A stretch of DNA of 28,740 bases from an uncultured Ignavibacteria bacterium (GTDB taxonomy: Bacteria > Bacteroidota > Ignavibacteria > Tepidaquicellales > Tepidaquicellaceae), in the NCBI GenBank assembly GCA_937924675.1, contig CALEVL010000261.1, positions 1-28,740 on the forward strand, read 5' to 3'. This document shows, one piece after another, positions 7,702-16,015 of the stretch. The position numbers and the translations under genes are program-made. How positions within the stretch are numbered: position 1 is the first letter of the stretch; every line of letters starts with the position of its first letter. The notes beneath the pieces were generated by a model. It was not told the origin of the DNA. It made no database searches and saw nothing but the letters and a program-made list of their open reading frames with translations.

Positions 7702-9108
7702 ATGATAAGCAAAGGCGATGAGATCGTTGTAGATGTTGATGAACTTAGTTCCGAAGGTAAAGGCGTATCCAGAGCAGAAGGAGGCTTTGTTGTATTTTCA
7801 GCGGGCACATTGCCCGGAGACAAAGCACGTGTAAAAATAACAAAGAAGAAAAGTGCTTATGCCGAGTCACAATTATCAGAACTTATTTCCCCGTCACCCA
7901 ACAGAATTCCCGCCGAGTGCAGTCACTTTGGTATTTGCGGAGGCTGCAAAGTTCAGAATCTGAAATATGAAAACCAGCTTAGATTCAAAACGGGCATTGT
8001 GCGAAATGCAATTCAAAGAATTGGAGGATTTGATTTTTCCGAGATACCAGATGCAATAGCGAGTCCGGAAATTTTTTACTACCGGAACAAGATGGAGTTC
8101 TCATTTTCTGATGATGTATGGAGAACTGATCCGAAAGAAACTTCCGAGGTCAAATTTGCGCTTGGACTCCACGTTCCGGGATTTCACTCCAAGATCGTAA
8201 ACATAGATGAATGCCGGCTGCAGTCGGATGTATCAAACAAGATCCTTAACATCACAAGAAATTTCTTTGAAGCAAAAGAAGTAAGAAGCTACACAACCAA
8301 GACTCATTCAGGTTATTTAAGATTTCTAATAATCCGACAGACCAAAAGGACCTCACAGCTTATGGTCAATCTTATCACAAGCGAATATGATGAAGTTCTG
8401 ACCAAAGAATTTTCAGATCATCTTCTTTCAGCAATTCCCGAAATCAGTACAATCATAAATTCTGTTTCGCGCCGAAAGGCACAGATAGCTGTAGCTGATG
8501 AGTCTTTCGTTATTCATGGCTCGGGTATGATGAATGAAAAACTAAGGTCGGCAACAGGAAGAGAATTCATTTTTGACATCTCACCCGGTTCATTTTTTCA
8601 GACCAATATTTTTCAGTGCGAGAAACTCTTTGATACTGCCGTTGAATTTGCCGACATAAAGAGTGATGACAAAGTGCTTGATCTTTATTGCGGAACCGGA
8701 GCTATCTCATTCTTCCTTTCAGAGAAAGCAAGATCTGTTACAGGTGTAGAACTTGTTGAAGATTCTATAATTGATGCCAGAAAAAACGCTGAGCATAACG
8801 GCATAGCAAACTGCACGTTCGTAGTTTCTGATATTAAGGATTATCTTGAATCGAATGAAAGTCAGAAGAATTTTTCTGTTGTTATGCTTGATCCTCCGCG
8901 CTCAGGACTGCATCCTGCAATCAGCGAGATACTTTCATTTTCCACATACCGAAAGATTGTATATGTGAGCTGTAATCCTCAAACACAGGCGCGTGACCTT
9001 CAATTGATCTGTGCAAAAGGAAATTACAGAATAGATCGTGTACAGCCCTTTGACATGTTTCCTCATACAGTTCATGTTGAGAACATTGTCAGTTTGGAGA
9101 AAGTGTAG
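7702..9108 (+). CDS. rlmD: 23S rRNA (uracil-5-)-methyltransferase, RlmD/RumA family
   Basis: A SAM-dependent RNA m5U methyltransferase of 468 residues. The N-terminal TRAM domain (about 3-60) binds RNA. An iron-sulfur cluster motif follows with Cys73, Cys79 and Cys82 (ECSHFGICGGC), the fourth ligand probably being the cysteine in NIDECRLQ. The SAM-binding motif is VLDLYCGTGAISFFL. DPPRSGLH and the catalytic YVSCNPQTQARDL, in which the Cys attacks uracil C6, complete the signature. The intact 4Fe-4S cysteines fit the RlmD/RumA branch better than the TrmA tRNA branch, but target uridine choice (such as 1939 or 747) cannot be told from motifs. The ATG at 7702 lacks a Shine-Dalgarno. The gene is transcribed divergently from kdsD. 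Confidence 0.9.
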   Translation: MISKGDEIVVDVDELSSEGKGVSRAEGGFVVFSAGTLPGDKARVKITKKKSAYAESQLSELISPSPNRIPAECSHFGICGGCKVQNLKYENQLRFKTGIVRNAIQRIGGFDFSEIPDAIASPEIFYYRNKMEFSFSDDVWRTDPKETSEVKFALGLHVPGFHSKIVNIDECRLQSDVSNKILNITRNFFEAKEVRSYTTKTHSGYLRFLIIRQTKRTSQLMVNLITSEYDEVLTKEFSDHLLSAIPEISTIINSVSRRKAQIAVADESFVIHGSGMMNEKLRSATGREFIFDISPGSFFQTNIFQCEKLFDTAVEFADIKSDDKVLDLYCGTGAISFFLSEKARSVTGVELVEDSIIDARKNAEHNGIANCTFVVSDIKDYLESNESQKNFSVVMLDPPRSGLHPAISEILSFSTYRKIVYVSCNPQTQARDLQLICAKGNYRIDRVQPFDMFPHTVHVENIVSLEKV

Positions 9109-9116
9109 TTTTTTTG

Positions 9117-9168
9117 AGACAAACGAACTTATTTGAACTCATTAAACTTTTATTGAGTTGTTTCGTCT
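9117..9168 (+). other. Inverted repeat/imperfect hairpin after rlmD, upstream of porX
   Basis: Just downstream of the rlmD stop, AACTCA (9136-9141) pairs exactly with TGAGTT (9154-9159). Outside it, AGACAAACGAA (9117-9127) pairs imperfectly, with single-base bulges, with TTGTTTCGTCT at 9158-9168. The two stems compete at the base of the inner one. The T-run at 9109-9115 lies before, not after, the hairpin, so this is not a standard terminator. It could be a 3' end structure of rlmD or part of the porX leader. The remainder of the 222-base gap (9169-9330) shows only short AT-rich inverted repeats. Confidence 0.25.
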
Positions 9169-9320
9169 AATTGCTGCGGACATCACTCTCAAATAATTAT
9201 CAAGTAAATTTTGAGATTCTTATTTGAATGACTTTCAATAAGCAAGTCTATTTATTAAGTTTTAACTAACCAAAAGAAAACCACATATCCCGTATCTCTA
9301 CGTCTTTATGAAATAAAATA

Positions 9321-9325
9321 GGAAG
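9321..9325 (+). promoter_or_regulatory. Ribosome-binding site of porX
   Basis: GGAAG lies 5 bases before the ATG at 9331. It supports this start and stands out because most genes in the window have no Shine-Dalgarno. Confidence 0.5.
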
Positions 9326-9330
9326 TAATC

Positions 9331-10923
9331 ATGGCAAATCAGGTAATGGATTCGCTAAGCGGATCAAAGAACAATATACTTTGGGTTGACGACGAAATTG
9401 AGTCGCTCAAGTCGAGCATAATGTTTCTTAAGCAAAAGGGTTATAATGTTCAGGAAGCTACAAACGGAGAGGATGGCGTAAATCTTATACGCTCGAATGA
9501 GTTCGATCTGGTATTTCTCGATGAAATGATGACTGGAATGGGCGGGCTTCAGACGCTATTAGAGATCAAAGACATCAGGCCAAGTCTGCCGGTAGTAATG
9601 GTAACAAAGAATGAAACCGAAAGTCTGATGGAGGATGCCATCGGCAACAAGATATCAGACTATCTCATCAAACCTGTGAACCCCAATCAGTTGCTTCTTG
9701 TGATAAAAAAGATGCTCGAATCAAAACGCTTAAAAGGCAGTCAGGTTTCCAAAGATTACATTCAGGAGTTCAACAACATTTCTTATTCAATGATGGAAGG
9801 TCCGGGCTGGCAAGAGTGGATCGATATTCATGTTAAGATGACCGGCTGGGAACTTGAGCTTGACGAGCATCCGGCTCTCGGACTTAAGCAGACAATTCTG
9901 GATCAAAAGAAGGAATGCAATAATGAGTTCTCAAAATATGTTGAGAAGAATTATCTCGACTGGGTAAATTCAAAAGGCAGCAAGCCAACGCTTTCAAATG
10001 AAGTGATGGATAAGTTTGTTATACCGGAACTTAACACTGACAAGTCTGTCTTCTTTTTTCTCATTGATTGCATGAGAATGGATCAGTGGATGGTGATGGA
10101 AAAATATCTCTACGAATATTTCAAGATCAGCAAGGATTATCATTACTCAATATTGCCGACGGCAACACCTTACAGCAGGAATGCAATATTCTCAGGTCTC
10201 TTCCCATCCGATATTGAGAAGCACTATCCGGAACTTTGGAAGAAGAATGATGATGATGAGAACAGCAAGAATAATTACGAGAAAGAATTTCTTGAGAAGC
10301 TTCTTGAAAGAAGGCGCATTAAGCTCAGAAATGAGGTCAAGTACACGAAGATAATGGATTCAAATTTCGGAAGAGGAATAGAGAGCAAAATCCTGTCATA
10401 TTGCAACAATCATCTCAATGCAATTGTGATCAACTTTGTAGATATGATCGCTCACTCAAGAAGCGATAATGCAATACTCAAAGAAATTGCACCTGATGAA
10501 TCAGCATACAGATCGCTGACAGAATCATGGTTTGAGCACTCTTCTTTCTTTGGCATGCTCAGACAATTGTCAACACGAAAGGATGTTAAGATAATATTGA
10601 CAACTGATCACGGAAGCATCAGATGTCTTCACGGAGTCAAAGTTCTGGGTGATAAGGAAACTTCAACAAATCTCCGGTACAAGTGCGGCAGAAATGTGAA
10701 AGCTGATCCAAGGCATGCCGTGTTTGTTAGAAATCCTGTTGACTACAAGCTTCCAAAAAGGAACGGTATGGTTAACTACATCATTTCCAAGGAAGATTTT
10801 TATTTCGTTTATCCGACAGATTACCACAAATATCTGAATCAGTATAATGATACATTCCAACACGGTGGAATCTCGATTGATGAAATGATACTTCCTGTTA
10901 TTACACTTGACCCGAAAGTTTGA
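9331..10923 (+). CDS. porX: PorX-type response regulator with PglZ phosphodiesterase domain
   Basis: A two-domain regulator of 530 residues. The receiver domain (about 14-130) has the acidic pair Asp20/Asp21, the phospho-acceptor Asp64 (VFLDEMM), Thr92 and Lys114 (IKPVNP). The C-terminal half (about 200-530) is an alkaline-phosphatase-fold PglZ domain. Likely metal or catalytic residues are Asp246 (FFLIDCMRMD), threonines 277/279 (LPTATPYSR), Asp371 and His375 (NFVDMIAHS), and Asp426 and His427 (LTTDHGS). In Porphyromonas gingivalis this architecture is PorX, which controls type IX secretion genes and has phosphodiesterase activity on oligonucleotides. The partner kinase PorY is not in the window. 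The gene heads a seven-gene plus-strand operon; its stop overlaps the TTG of tsaE. An acidic linker (NDDDENSKNN) interrupts the PglZ region. Confidence 0.93.
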   Translation: MANQVMDSLSGSKNNILWVDDEIESLKSSIMFLKQKGYNVQEATNGEDGVNLIRSNEFDLVFLDEMMTGMGGLQTLLEIKDIRPSLPVVMVTKNETESLMEDAIGNKISDYLIKPVNPNQLLLVIKKMLESKRLKGSQVSKDYIQEFNNISYSMMEGPGWQEWIDIHVKMTGWELELDEHPALGLKQTILDQKKECNNEFSKYVEKNYLDWVNSKGSKPTLSNEVMDKFVIPELNTDKSVFFFLIDCMRMDQWMVMEKYLYEYFKISKDYHYSILPTATPYSRNAIFSGLFPSDIEKHYPELWKKNDDDENSKNNYEKEFLEKLLERRRIKLRNEVKYTKIMDSNFGRGIESKILSYCNNHLNAIVINFVDMIAHSRSDNAILKEIAPDESAYRSLTESWFEHSSFFGMLRQLSTRKDVKIILTTDHGSIRCLHGVKVLGDKETSTNLRYKCGRNVKADPRHAVFVRNPVDYKLPKRNGMVNYIISKEDFYFVYPTDYHKYLNQYNDTFQHGGISIDEMILPVITLDPKV

Positions 10924-11360
10924 CAATTGCAAAGGAAATACTTTCCGGTTCTCCGGAAGAAACTTTTCATTGCGGTTATGATTTTGCCGAAACTCTTGAA
11001 CCCGGTGATCAGGTAATTTTCACCGGGCCGCTTGGCTCCGGCAAGACACAATTCATCAAAGGCATCTGTTCATATTTTGGAATTAAAGACCATGTAAACA
11101 GCCCAACCTTCATAATAGTAAATGAATACGAAGGAATCAAAAACGGCGAACTTCTGAACATTTATCACTTTGATCTTTACAGAATCAACTCCCCGAAAGA
11201 ACTTGATGAAGTAGGTTTAGAAAGTTATTTCGGAAAGGATTCTATCTGCCTGATTGAATGGGGAGAAACCGCTTCGGAAAGATTTCCCTGTGCAAAAACC
11301 ATAACGATGGATTACGGTGTGAATGAAAATGAAAGAACAATAAAGTTACTCACCTCTTGA
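10920..11360 (+). CDS. tsaE: tRNA threonylcarbamoyladenosine biosynthesis ATPase TsaE
   Basis: The P-loop ATPase of the complex (TsaB, TsaD, TsaE) that places the threonylcarbamoyl group on A37 of ANN-decoding tRNAs. Walker A GPLGSGKT is at residues 36-43. The family-typical SPTFIIVNEY, HFDLYRI and LIEWGE motifs follow. The 146-residue length is normal. The start is TTG at 10920 in a 4-base TTGA overlap with the porX stop; no ATG is available before the P-loop, so translation is probably coupled to porX. The gene ends in a second TTGA overlap with tsaB. Neighbours tsaE-tsaB form a functional pair; tsaD and tsaC are not in the window. Confidence 0.95.
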   Translation: MTIAKEILSGSPEETFHCGYDFAETLEPGDQVIFTGPLGSGKTQFIKGICSYFGIKDHVNSPTFIIVNEYEGIKNGELLNIYHFDLYRINSPKELDEVGLESYFGKDSICLIEWGETASERFPCAKTITMDYGVNENERTIKLLTS

Positions 11361-11998
11361 ATATACTCCTGATAGACACATCTGCATCATGCGCCGAGTT
11401 CGGATATTCTTCCGGCAATGAAATCATTCACAGCTACAAAAATTGCGACAGGAATTCCGCTGATACTCTTGCATTCAGGATTGACAGATTTTACAAGGAA
11501 GCCGGGATCAAACCATTTGAGACTGAGATAGTAAGTCTTTCAAACGGTCCGGGTTCTTTTACCGGTCTTCGCATTGGATTGGCTTTTGCAAAAGGTTTTT
11601 GCTTTGCGGCAAACTCCAAACTGCTTAAGATAAGTTCGCTTGACATTCTTGCAGAAAGGGCAGGAGCAATTGAACACAAGTTCATTGCTGTTATCTGTTC
11701 CAATCCAGGTGAGGGCGAATACTATTACGCTGTCTATGAAAATATTAACGGTAATACTGAAAGAGTTTCAGATTATTCAATCGCATTGTCCGATTTTATT
11801 GCTGCAATGAATTTCCCTGTTGTATCCGATAAATTTTTGCCGGAACATTTCGAAAGCACAATCGAGCTGAACATGTTAACATCTTCTTCATTGAGTTCTC
11901 ATTTGAGAATTGCAATCCGCAGAGCGGGGCTGGGAGTCTTTGCAGACATCTCGAATGCTGAACCCTATTACATGAAAGAGTTCACGATCAGAAAGTAA
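11357..11998 (+). CDS. tsaB: tRNA threonylcarbamoyladenosine biosynthesis protein TsaB
   Basis: A 213-residue member of the ASKHA fold that dimerises with TsaD in t6A synthesis and lacks catalysis of its own. The N-terminus MNILLIDTSASCAEFGY and the hallmark LSNGPGSFTGLRIGLAFAKG (about residues 61-80) identify it. The start is TTG at 11357, in a TTGA overlap with the tsaE stop; an internal ATG would remove the first beta strand. The C-terminal part is less conserved, as is usual, and ends with the PYYMKEFTIRK-type tail. The next gene, accD, starts 46 bases further on. Confidence 0.94.
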   Translation: MNILLIDTSASCAEFGYSSGNEIIHSYKNCDRNSADTLAFRIDRFYKEAGIKPFETEIVSLSNGPGSFTGLRIGLAFAKGFCFAANSKLLKISSLDILAERAGAIEHKFIAVICSNPGEGEYYYAVYENINGNTERVSDYSIALSDFIAAMNFPVVSDKFLPEHFESTIELNMLTSSSLSSHLRIAIRRAGLGVFADISNAEPYYMKEFTIRK

Positions 11999-12044
11999 TT
12001 TTATTTAGGCTTTAACTTCTTTATTTTCAGCAATAATAAATTTT

Positions 12045-12887
12045 ATGGCCTGGTTTAAGCGATCCAAAGAAAACATTTCAAAGGATACACAGAAATCTGA
12101 CATACCGGACGGTTCTTGGATTAAGTGCAGTGAATGCAGTGAGATGATGCATAAAAGGCAGTGGGAAGCGAACCTATACTTATGCATCAAATGCGGTCAT
12201 CACTTCAGGATCGGAAGCGAAGAGTATTTCCGGATTCTTATTGATGAAGGCACATTTCGGGAAATGGACAAGAAGATCCGTTCACTTGATCCTCTCGAGT
12301 TTGTTGATACAAAGCCATACAAGAAAAGAATTGAAGATACCATAAAGAGTTCAGAGCTTTATGACGCAATCAGAACAGGAACCGGAAAGATGAATGGGAT
12401 AAATGTTGTGATTGCTTGCATGGACTTCGGCTTTATAGGCGGAAGTATGGGAAGCGTTGTCGGTGAGAAGATAAGCAGGGCAATAGACAAATCACTCAAG
12501 ACAAAAGACCCGCTCATAATCATTTCTTCAAGCGGCGGCGCCAGAATGATGGAAGGTGCCATATCTCTGATGCAGCTTGCAAAGACGAGCACAAAACTCG
12601 CAAAGCTTGATGACGAAAAGATTCCATACATTTCAGTTCTAACAAATCCAACAACCGGGGGTTCAACCGCTTCATTTTCAATGCTTGGCGATTTCAACAT
12701 TGCAGAACCAAATGCATTGATCGCTTTTGCGGGACCGCGCGTAGTAAAGCAGGCAACCGGAAAAGATCTTCCTCCGGGATTTCAGAGATCCGAGTTTGTT
12801 CTCGAACACGGCTTCATAGACTTCATAGTTAACCGCAAAGAACTCAAAACAAAGATCACAACCTTATTTAAGCTTATTTCCTGTTGA
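12045..12887 (+). CDS. accD: Acetyl-CoA carboxylase carboxyltransferase subunit beta
   Basis: The beta half of the carboxyltransferase that moves CO2 from biotin to acetyl-CoA, giving malonyl-CoA for fatty-acid synthesis. The N-terminal four-cysteine zinc ribbon is complete: Cys28, Cys31, Cys47 and Cys50. The crotonase-like core carries the conserved GSMGSVVGEKI, SSSGGARMMEGAISLMQ and TNPTTGGSTASF segments, which shape the acyl-CoA site. Then come AEPNALIAFAGPRVV and the C-terminal DLPPGFQRSEFVLEHGFID. The 280 residues match the usual length. The TGA stop overlaps the ATG of panC by one base (TGATG). The partner accA is not in the window. Confidence 0.97.
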   Translation: MAWFKRSKENISKDTQKSDIPDGSWIKCSECSEMMHKRQWEANLYLCIKCGHHFRIGSEEYFRILIDEGTFREMDKKIRSLDPLEFVDTKPYKKRIEDTIKSSELYDAIRTGTGKMNGINVVIACMDFGFIGGSMGSVVGEKISRAIDKSLKTKDPLIIISSSGGARMMEGAISLMQLAKTSTKLAKLDDEKIPYISVLTNPTTGGSTASFSMLGDFNIAEPNALIAFAGPRVVKQATGKDLPPGFQRSEFVLEHGFIDFIVNRKELKTKITTLFKLISC

Positions 12888-13759
12888 TGAAAGTTGTAAA
12901 AGTTATTTCTTCAATGCAGGAGATTTCCGATTACTTCAGATGCACCGGAAAGAAGATTGCTTTGGTTCCGACAATGGGATATCTGCACGAAGGACATACA
13001 TCGCTTATGCTGAATGCGCGCGGGCTTGCTGACATTGTTGTAGCTAGTATATTCGTAAATCCTACTCAGTTCGGCAAAGGAGAGGACTTCGGAAAGTATC
13101 CCAGGGATTTTTCCAGAGATTCCTACATTTGCGAGAAGTCCGGAGTTGATTACATATTTTATCCTGAAGTTGAGGAAATGTACAAAGGCAATCCTCTGAC
13201 ATCAATTACAGTAAGTAACATTTCAGAAAAGCTTGAAGGCAGCTTCAGACCCGGACATTTTACGGGGGTTGCAACCGTTGTTGCCAAACTTCTGAATATA
13301 ACAAAGCCCCATACCATTCATCTTGGAAGCAAGGATGCTCAGCAGAATGCTGTTCTGAAGAGGATGATCGCTGATCTTAATTTTGATACAAAGCTTGTAG
13401 TATGTCCTACGATACGTGAGGACAACGGACTCGCAATGAGTTCACGGAATACATATCTGACACCCGAGCAAAAGGAAAGTGCAGCTTCGCTTTACATTAT
13501 TCTGGTAGAAGGAGTGAGGATGATAACCGAAGAAAAAGTCGCAGATGCAAATACAGTAAAAGAAAAAGCCGCTACAATACTTTCAGAATTGTCTCCCGAG
13601 ATTGAGCTTCAATATTATGCCATTACGGATAATCAGGAACTTGAAGCTATTGATGACCTTGGCAAGTTCAGTGGCGAAGTTCTGATTTCACTGGCGGCTA
13701 AATGCGGCACCACTCGGTTGATCGACAACATCATATTCGAACACAATACAAGTACCTAA
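12887..13759 (+). CDS. panC: Pantothenate synthetase PanC
   Basis: Condenses pantoate with beta-alanine, using ATP, to make pantothenate for coenzyme A. Diagnostic motifs are VPTMGYLHEGHTSL (HIGH-like nucleotide binding, about residues 26-39), FVNPTQFGKGEDFGKYPR, FRPGHFTGVATVVAKL, LGSKDAQQ and the KMSKS-like AMSSRNTYL. Length is 290 residues, typical for the family. I choose ATG at 12887, overlapping the accD TGA by one base; a TTG one codon upstream is also in frame and would repeat the TTGA overlap seen at other junctions here. The next gene starts 6 bases after the stop. panB and panD are not in the window. Confidence 0.97.
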   Translation: MKVVKVISSMQEISDYFRCTGKKIALVPTMGYLHEGHTSLMLNARGLADIVVASIFVNPTQFGKGEDFGKYPRDFSRDSYICEKSGVDYIFYPEVEEMYKGNPLTSITVSNISEKLEGSFRPGHFTGVATVVAKLLNITKPHTIHLGSKDAQQNAVLKRMIADLNFDTKLVVCPTIREDNGLAMSSRNTYLTPEQKESAASLYIILVEGVRMITEEKVADANTVKEKAATILSELSPEIELQYYAITDNQELEAIDDLGKFSGEVLISLAAKCGTTRLIDNIIFEHNTST

Positions 13760-13765
13760 TTTAAA

Positions 13766-14521
13766 ATGAATCTGATCACACTCATCATGGCAGCCGGGAA
13801 AGGCAAGCGCATGAAGAATCCTGACAAGTCAAAGGTTATGCACGAAATTGGCGGCAAGCCGTTGATTCAATATGTCGTTGATCTTGGATTGGAGATTGAC
13901 TCGCAGTTGATTGTGCCGATTGTCGGACATCAGAAAGAGTCTGTAATAGAATTCCTGAAGAATGATTTTGCACCTGCAAAGGATAAGATAAGATTTGCCC
14001 ATCAGGACGAACAGCTTGGTACAGGCCATGCAGTGATGATGGCTGAAGACCTGGTAACCGGAATTGATGCGAATGTTCTGATTCTGTCGGGAGATGTACC
14101 TTTGCTTAAGACTCAGACTGTCAGAAACTTCATCAATTTTCATGAAAAGGGAAACTATGACGCCAGTCTAATCTCAGCAGTAATGGATGACCCGTCAGGA
14201 TACGGAAGAGTTTTGCGCGATGCGAACGGCAACTTTTATGACATCCGCGAGCACAAGGACTGCAATGAGGATGAGCTGAAATGCAAAGAAATTAATTCCG
14301 GTATTTACATTATAGACAACAGCATTTTGTTTGAAGCTTTGAAGACTCTGCAGACTGACAATGCGCAGGGAGAATACTATCTCACAGATGTATTCAGAGA
14401 TTTCAATTCCAAAGGAAAAAAGATCGGCGCATTCATCGTTGATGACATTGTTGAAATTAGCGGTATCAACACAATCGAGCAGCTTGAATCGCTTGAGAAA
14501 GAATATTTTTCCGCACAATAA
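13766..14521 (+). CDS. GlmU-like nucleotidyltransferase, uridylyltransferase domain only
   Basis: A 251-residue sugar-phosphate nucleotidyltransferase. The N-terminal AAGKGKRM (9-16) and the nearby PDKSKVMHEIGGKPL form the GlmU-type pyrophosphorylase signature. HQDEQLGTGHAV, LSGDVPLL, GYGRVLRD, EINSGIYI and NAQGEYYLTDVF are all shared with the uridylyltransferase half of GlmU, which makes UDP-GlcNAc from GlcNAc-1-phosphate and UTP. The left-handed beta-helix acetyltransferase half (about 200 further residues) is absent, and the stop is followed at once by glmM, so this is a natural one-domain protein and not an obvious frameshift. Pairing with glmM argues for amino-sugar nucleotide synthesis. 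Acetylation of GlcN-1-phosphate must come from another protein, or the substrate differs. Confidence 0.85.
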   Translation: MNLITLIMAAGKGKRMKNPDKSKVMHEIGGKPLIQYVVDLGLEIDSQLIVPIVGHQKESVIEFLKNDFAPAKDKIRFAHQDEQLGTGHAVMMAEDLVTGIDANVLILSGDVPLLKTQTVRNFINFHEKGNYDASLISAVMDDPSGYGRVLRDANGNFYDIREHKDCNEDELKCKEINSGIYIIDNSILFEALKTLQTDNAQGEYYLTDVFRDFNSKGKKIGAFIVDDIVEISGINTIEQLESLEKEYFSAQ

Positions 14522-14547
14522 ATGATCGCATAAAATCTAAGTTAAAA

Positions 14548-15933
14548 TTGTCAGAGCTAATTGTTTCTGTTTCCGGTGTACGCGGAATCTTGGGCGACAG
14601 CCTCACTCCACAGGCAATTATAAAATACGTTTCTGCTTTCGCACAACACATCAGGAATAATGCGAAGAAGAATAAATGCAGCCTAGTTGTTGGCAGAGAC
14701 GGGAGAATTCGCGGTGATGTCATAGAAAATTTGGTAGTATCTTGCTTGTCTATGTCAGGGATCAATGTTATTTCAATAGGCATGGCTCCGACTCCGACAG
14801 TACAGCTTGCTGCAGCATTGTCGAAATCAGACGGAGCAATATCGATCACAGCTTCTCATAATCCACAGATATGGAACGGATTGAAATTTCTCAATGCAGA
14901 CGGAACTTTCCTTGATGAAAAACAAATTTGCGAGCTGATTGAAATTGCGGGAAAAGACAGTTTTGCATATTCCGGAGTGAAAGATATTTCGGTGCCTGCT
15001 TACGATGATTCATGGAATGAGAGACATGTTAAGGAGATCCTCAAGCTGAGGATTGTGAACAAGAAAAAAATCAGAGAGAGAAAATTCAAAGTAGTTGTAG
15101 ATGCCGTAAATTCTTCCGGTTCATTTATTGTGCCTGAACTGCTAGAACAGCTCGGATGCAAGGTGATCAGACTTTACTGTGATGCGAGCGGTATCTTTCC
15201 GCATACTCCTGAACCATTGCCACAAAATCTTACCGGATTGGCGAAAGCTGTATTGAAACATAAGGCCGACCTTGGAATATCAGTTGATCCTGATGCAGAC
15301 AGACTGGTACTTATCACTGACAAAGGCAAGCCCTTCAGCGAAGAAAATACAATTACCACAGCCATCAGATATGTTCTTAGAAAAACAAAGAAGAAAATTG
15401 CAACCGTGAATCTGTCTACAACGCGCGCTGTTGATGATGTTGCATCAGAATCAGGAGGAATTGTTTGCAGAAGCGCAGTTGGTGAAATCAATGTTGTAAA
15501 GGAAATGATGAAGAACGGTTCTGTAATCGGCGGTGAGGGAAGCGGAGGAGTGATCTTTCCGGAATCTCACTATGGAAGAGATTCACTGGTAGGCATAGTA
15601 ATGATATTAAGTGAACTTGCACTGTCTGAACTTAGCTTGAGTGATTACATGAAAACACTTCCGGCTTATCACATCTCCAAAGCAAAAATTGAAAATGTAA
15701 AAAATCCTGACAAAGTTCTGAACCGGATTATGAAATTGAACAAAGGAAAAAAAGATCTTCTGAAGATATGGACAAGCGACGGACTCAAGCTTGATTTCAA
15801 GGATTTTTGGGTACACATGCGAAAGTCAAATACAGAGCCGATAATCAGAGTGATAACGGAAGCTCCTTCTTATGAGAAGGCCGAGACTGTGCAGAAAGAA
15901 TTCCTTGGACAGGTAAGGACATTACTCAAATAG
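14548..15933 (+). CDS. glmM: Phosphoglucosamine mutase GlmM (phosphohexomutase family)
   Basis: An alpha-D-phosphohexomutase of 461 residues that interconverts hexose(amine) 6- and 1-phosphates. The phosphoserine loop is TASHNP with Ser103. The metal-binding loop is DPDADR (Asp247, Asp249, Asp251). The sugar-binding loop is GGEGSGGVIFPESHYGRDS, and the C-terminal phosphate-binding loop is MRKSNTEPIIRV. The N-terminus VSVSGVRGILGDSLTP is like that of Bacteroidota enzymes annotated as GlmM, and the neighbour is a GlmU-like gene, so GlcN-6-P to GlcN-1-P is the most likely reaction; mannose or glucose phosphates remain possible. The start is TTG at 14548 with no ATG upstream in frame. This is the last gene of the porX operon, ending before the terminator near 15972. 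Confidence 0.86.
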   Translation: MSELIVSVSGVRGILGDSLTPQAIIKYVSAFAQHIRNNAKKNKCSLVVGRDGRIRGDVIENLVVSCLSMSGINVISIGMAPTPTVQLAAALSKSDGAISITASHNPQIWNGLKFLNADGTFLDEKQICELIEIAGKDSFAYSGVKDISVPAYDDSWNERHVKEILKLRIVNKKKIRERKFKVVVDAVNSSGSFIVPELLEQLGCKVIRLYCDASGIFPHTPEPLPQNLTGLAKAVLKHKADLGISVDPDADRLVLITDKGKPFSEENTITTAIRYVLRKTKKKIATVNLSTTRAVDDVASESGGIVCRSAVGEINVVKEMMKNGSVIGGEGSGGVIFPESHYGRDSLVGIVMILSELALSELSLSDYMKTLPAYHISKAKIENVKNPDKVLNRIMKLNKGKKDLLKIWTSDGLKLDFKDFWVHMRKSNTEPIIRVITEAPSYEKAETVQKEFLGQVRTLLK

Positions 15934-15971
15934 AATTTTACTGACTTCAATTTTCTTCAGATCGATTGAAC

Positions 15972-16015
15972 GATCAACCTGAAGGTGAGTAATCCAGGTT
16001 GATCAGTTTTTCTTC
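15972..16015 (+). terminator. Intrinsic terminator of the porX-glmM operon
   Basis: GATCAACCTG (15972-15981) and CAGGTTGATC (15995-16004) are perfect 10-base complements with a 13-base loop. They are followed by AG and the T-rich stretch TTTTTCTTCTTT (16007 on). It is oriented to end rightward transcription 39 bases after glmM. The right arm includes part of the stop codon (16003-16005) of the flippase gene on the other strand. No T-run follows in the leftward direction. Confidence 0.85.

Noticed and set aside
9331..10923. PglZ domain as a sign of a BREX phage-defence locus
   Set aside because: The domain is fused to a response-regulator receiver as in PorX, and no BREX genes (brxC, pglX, brxL and the like) are present.
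13766..14521. GlmU-like gene as a frameshifted full-length GlmU
   Set aside because: No remnants of hexapeptide repeats are seen after the stop; the next gene starts 26 bases later with an intact phosphomutase frame.
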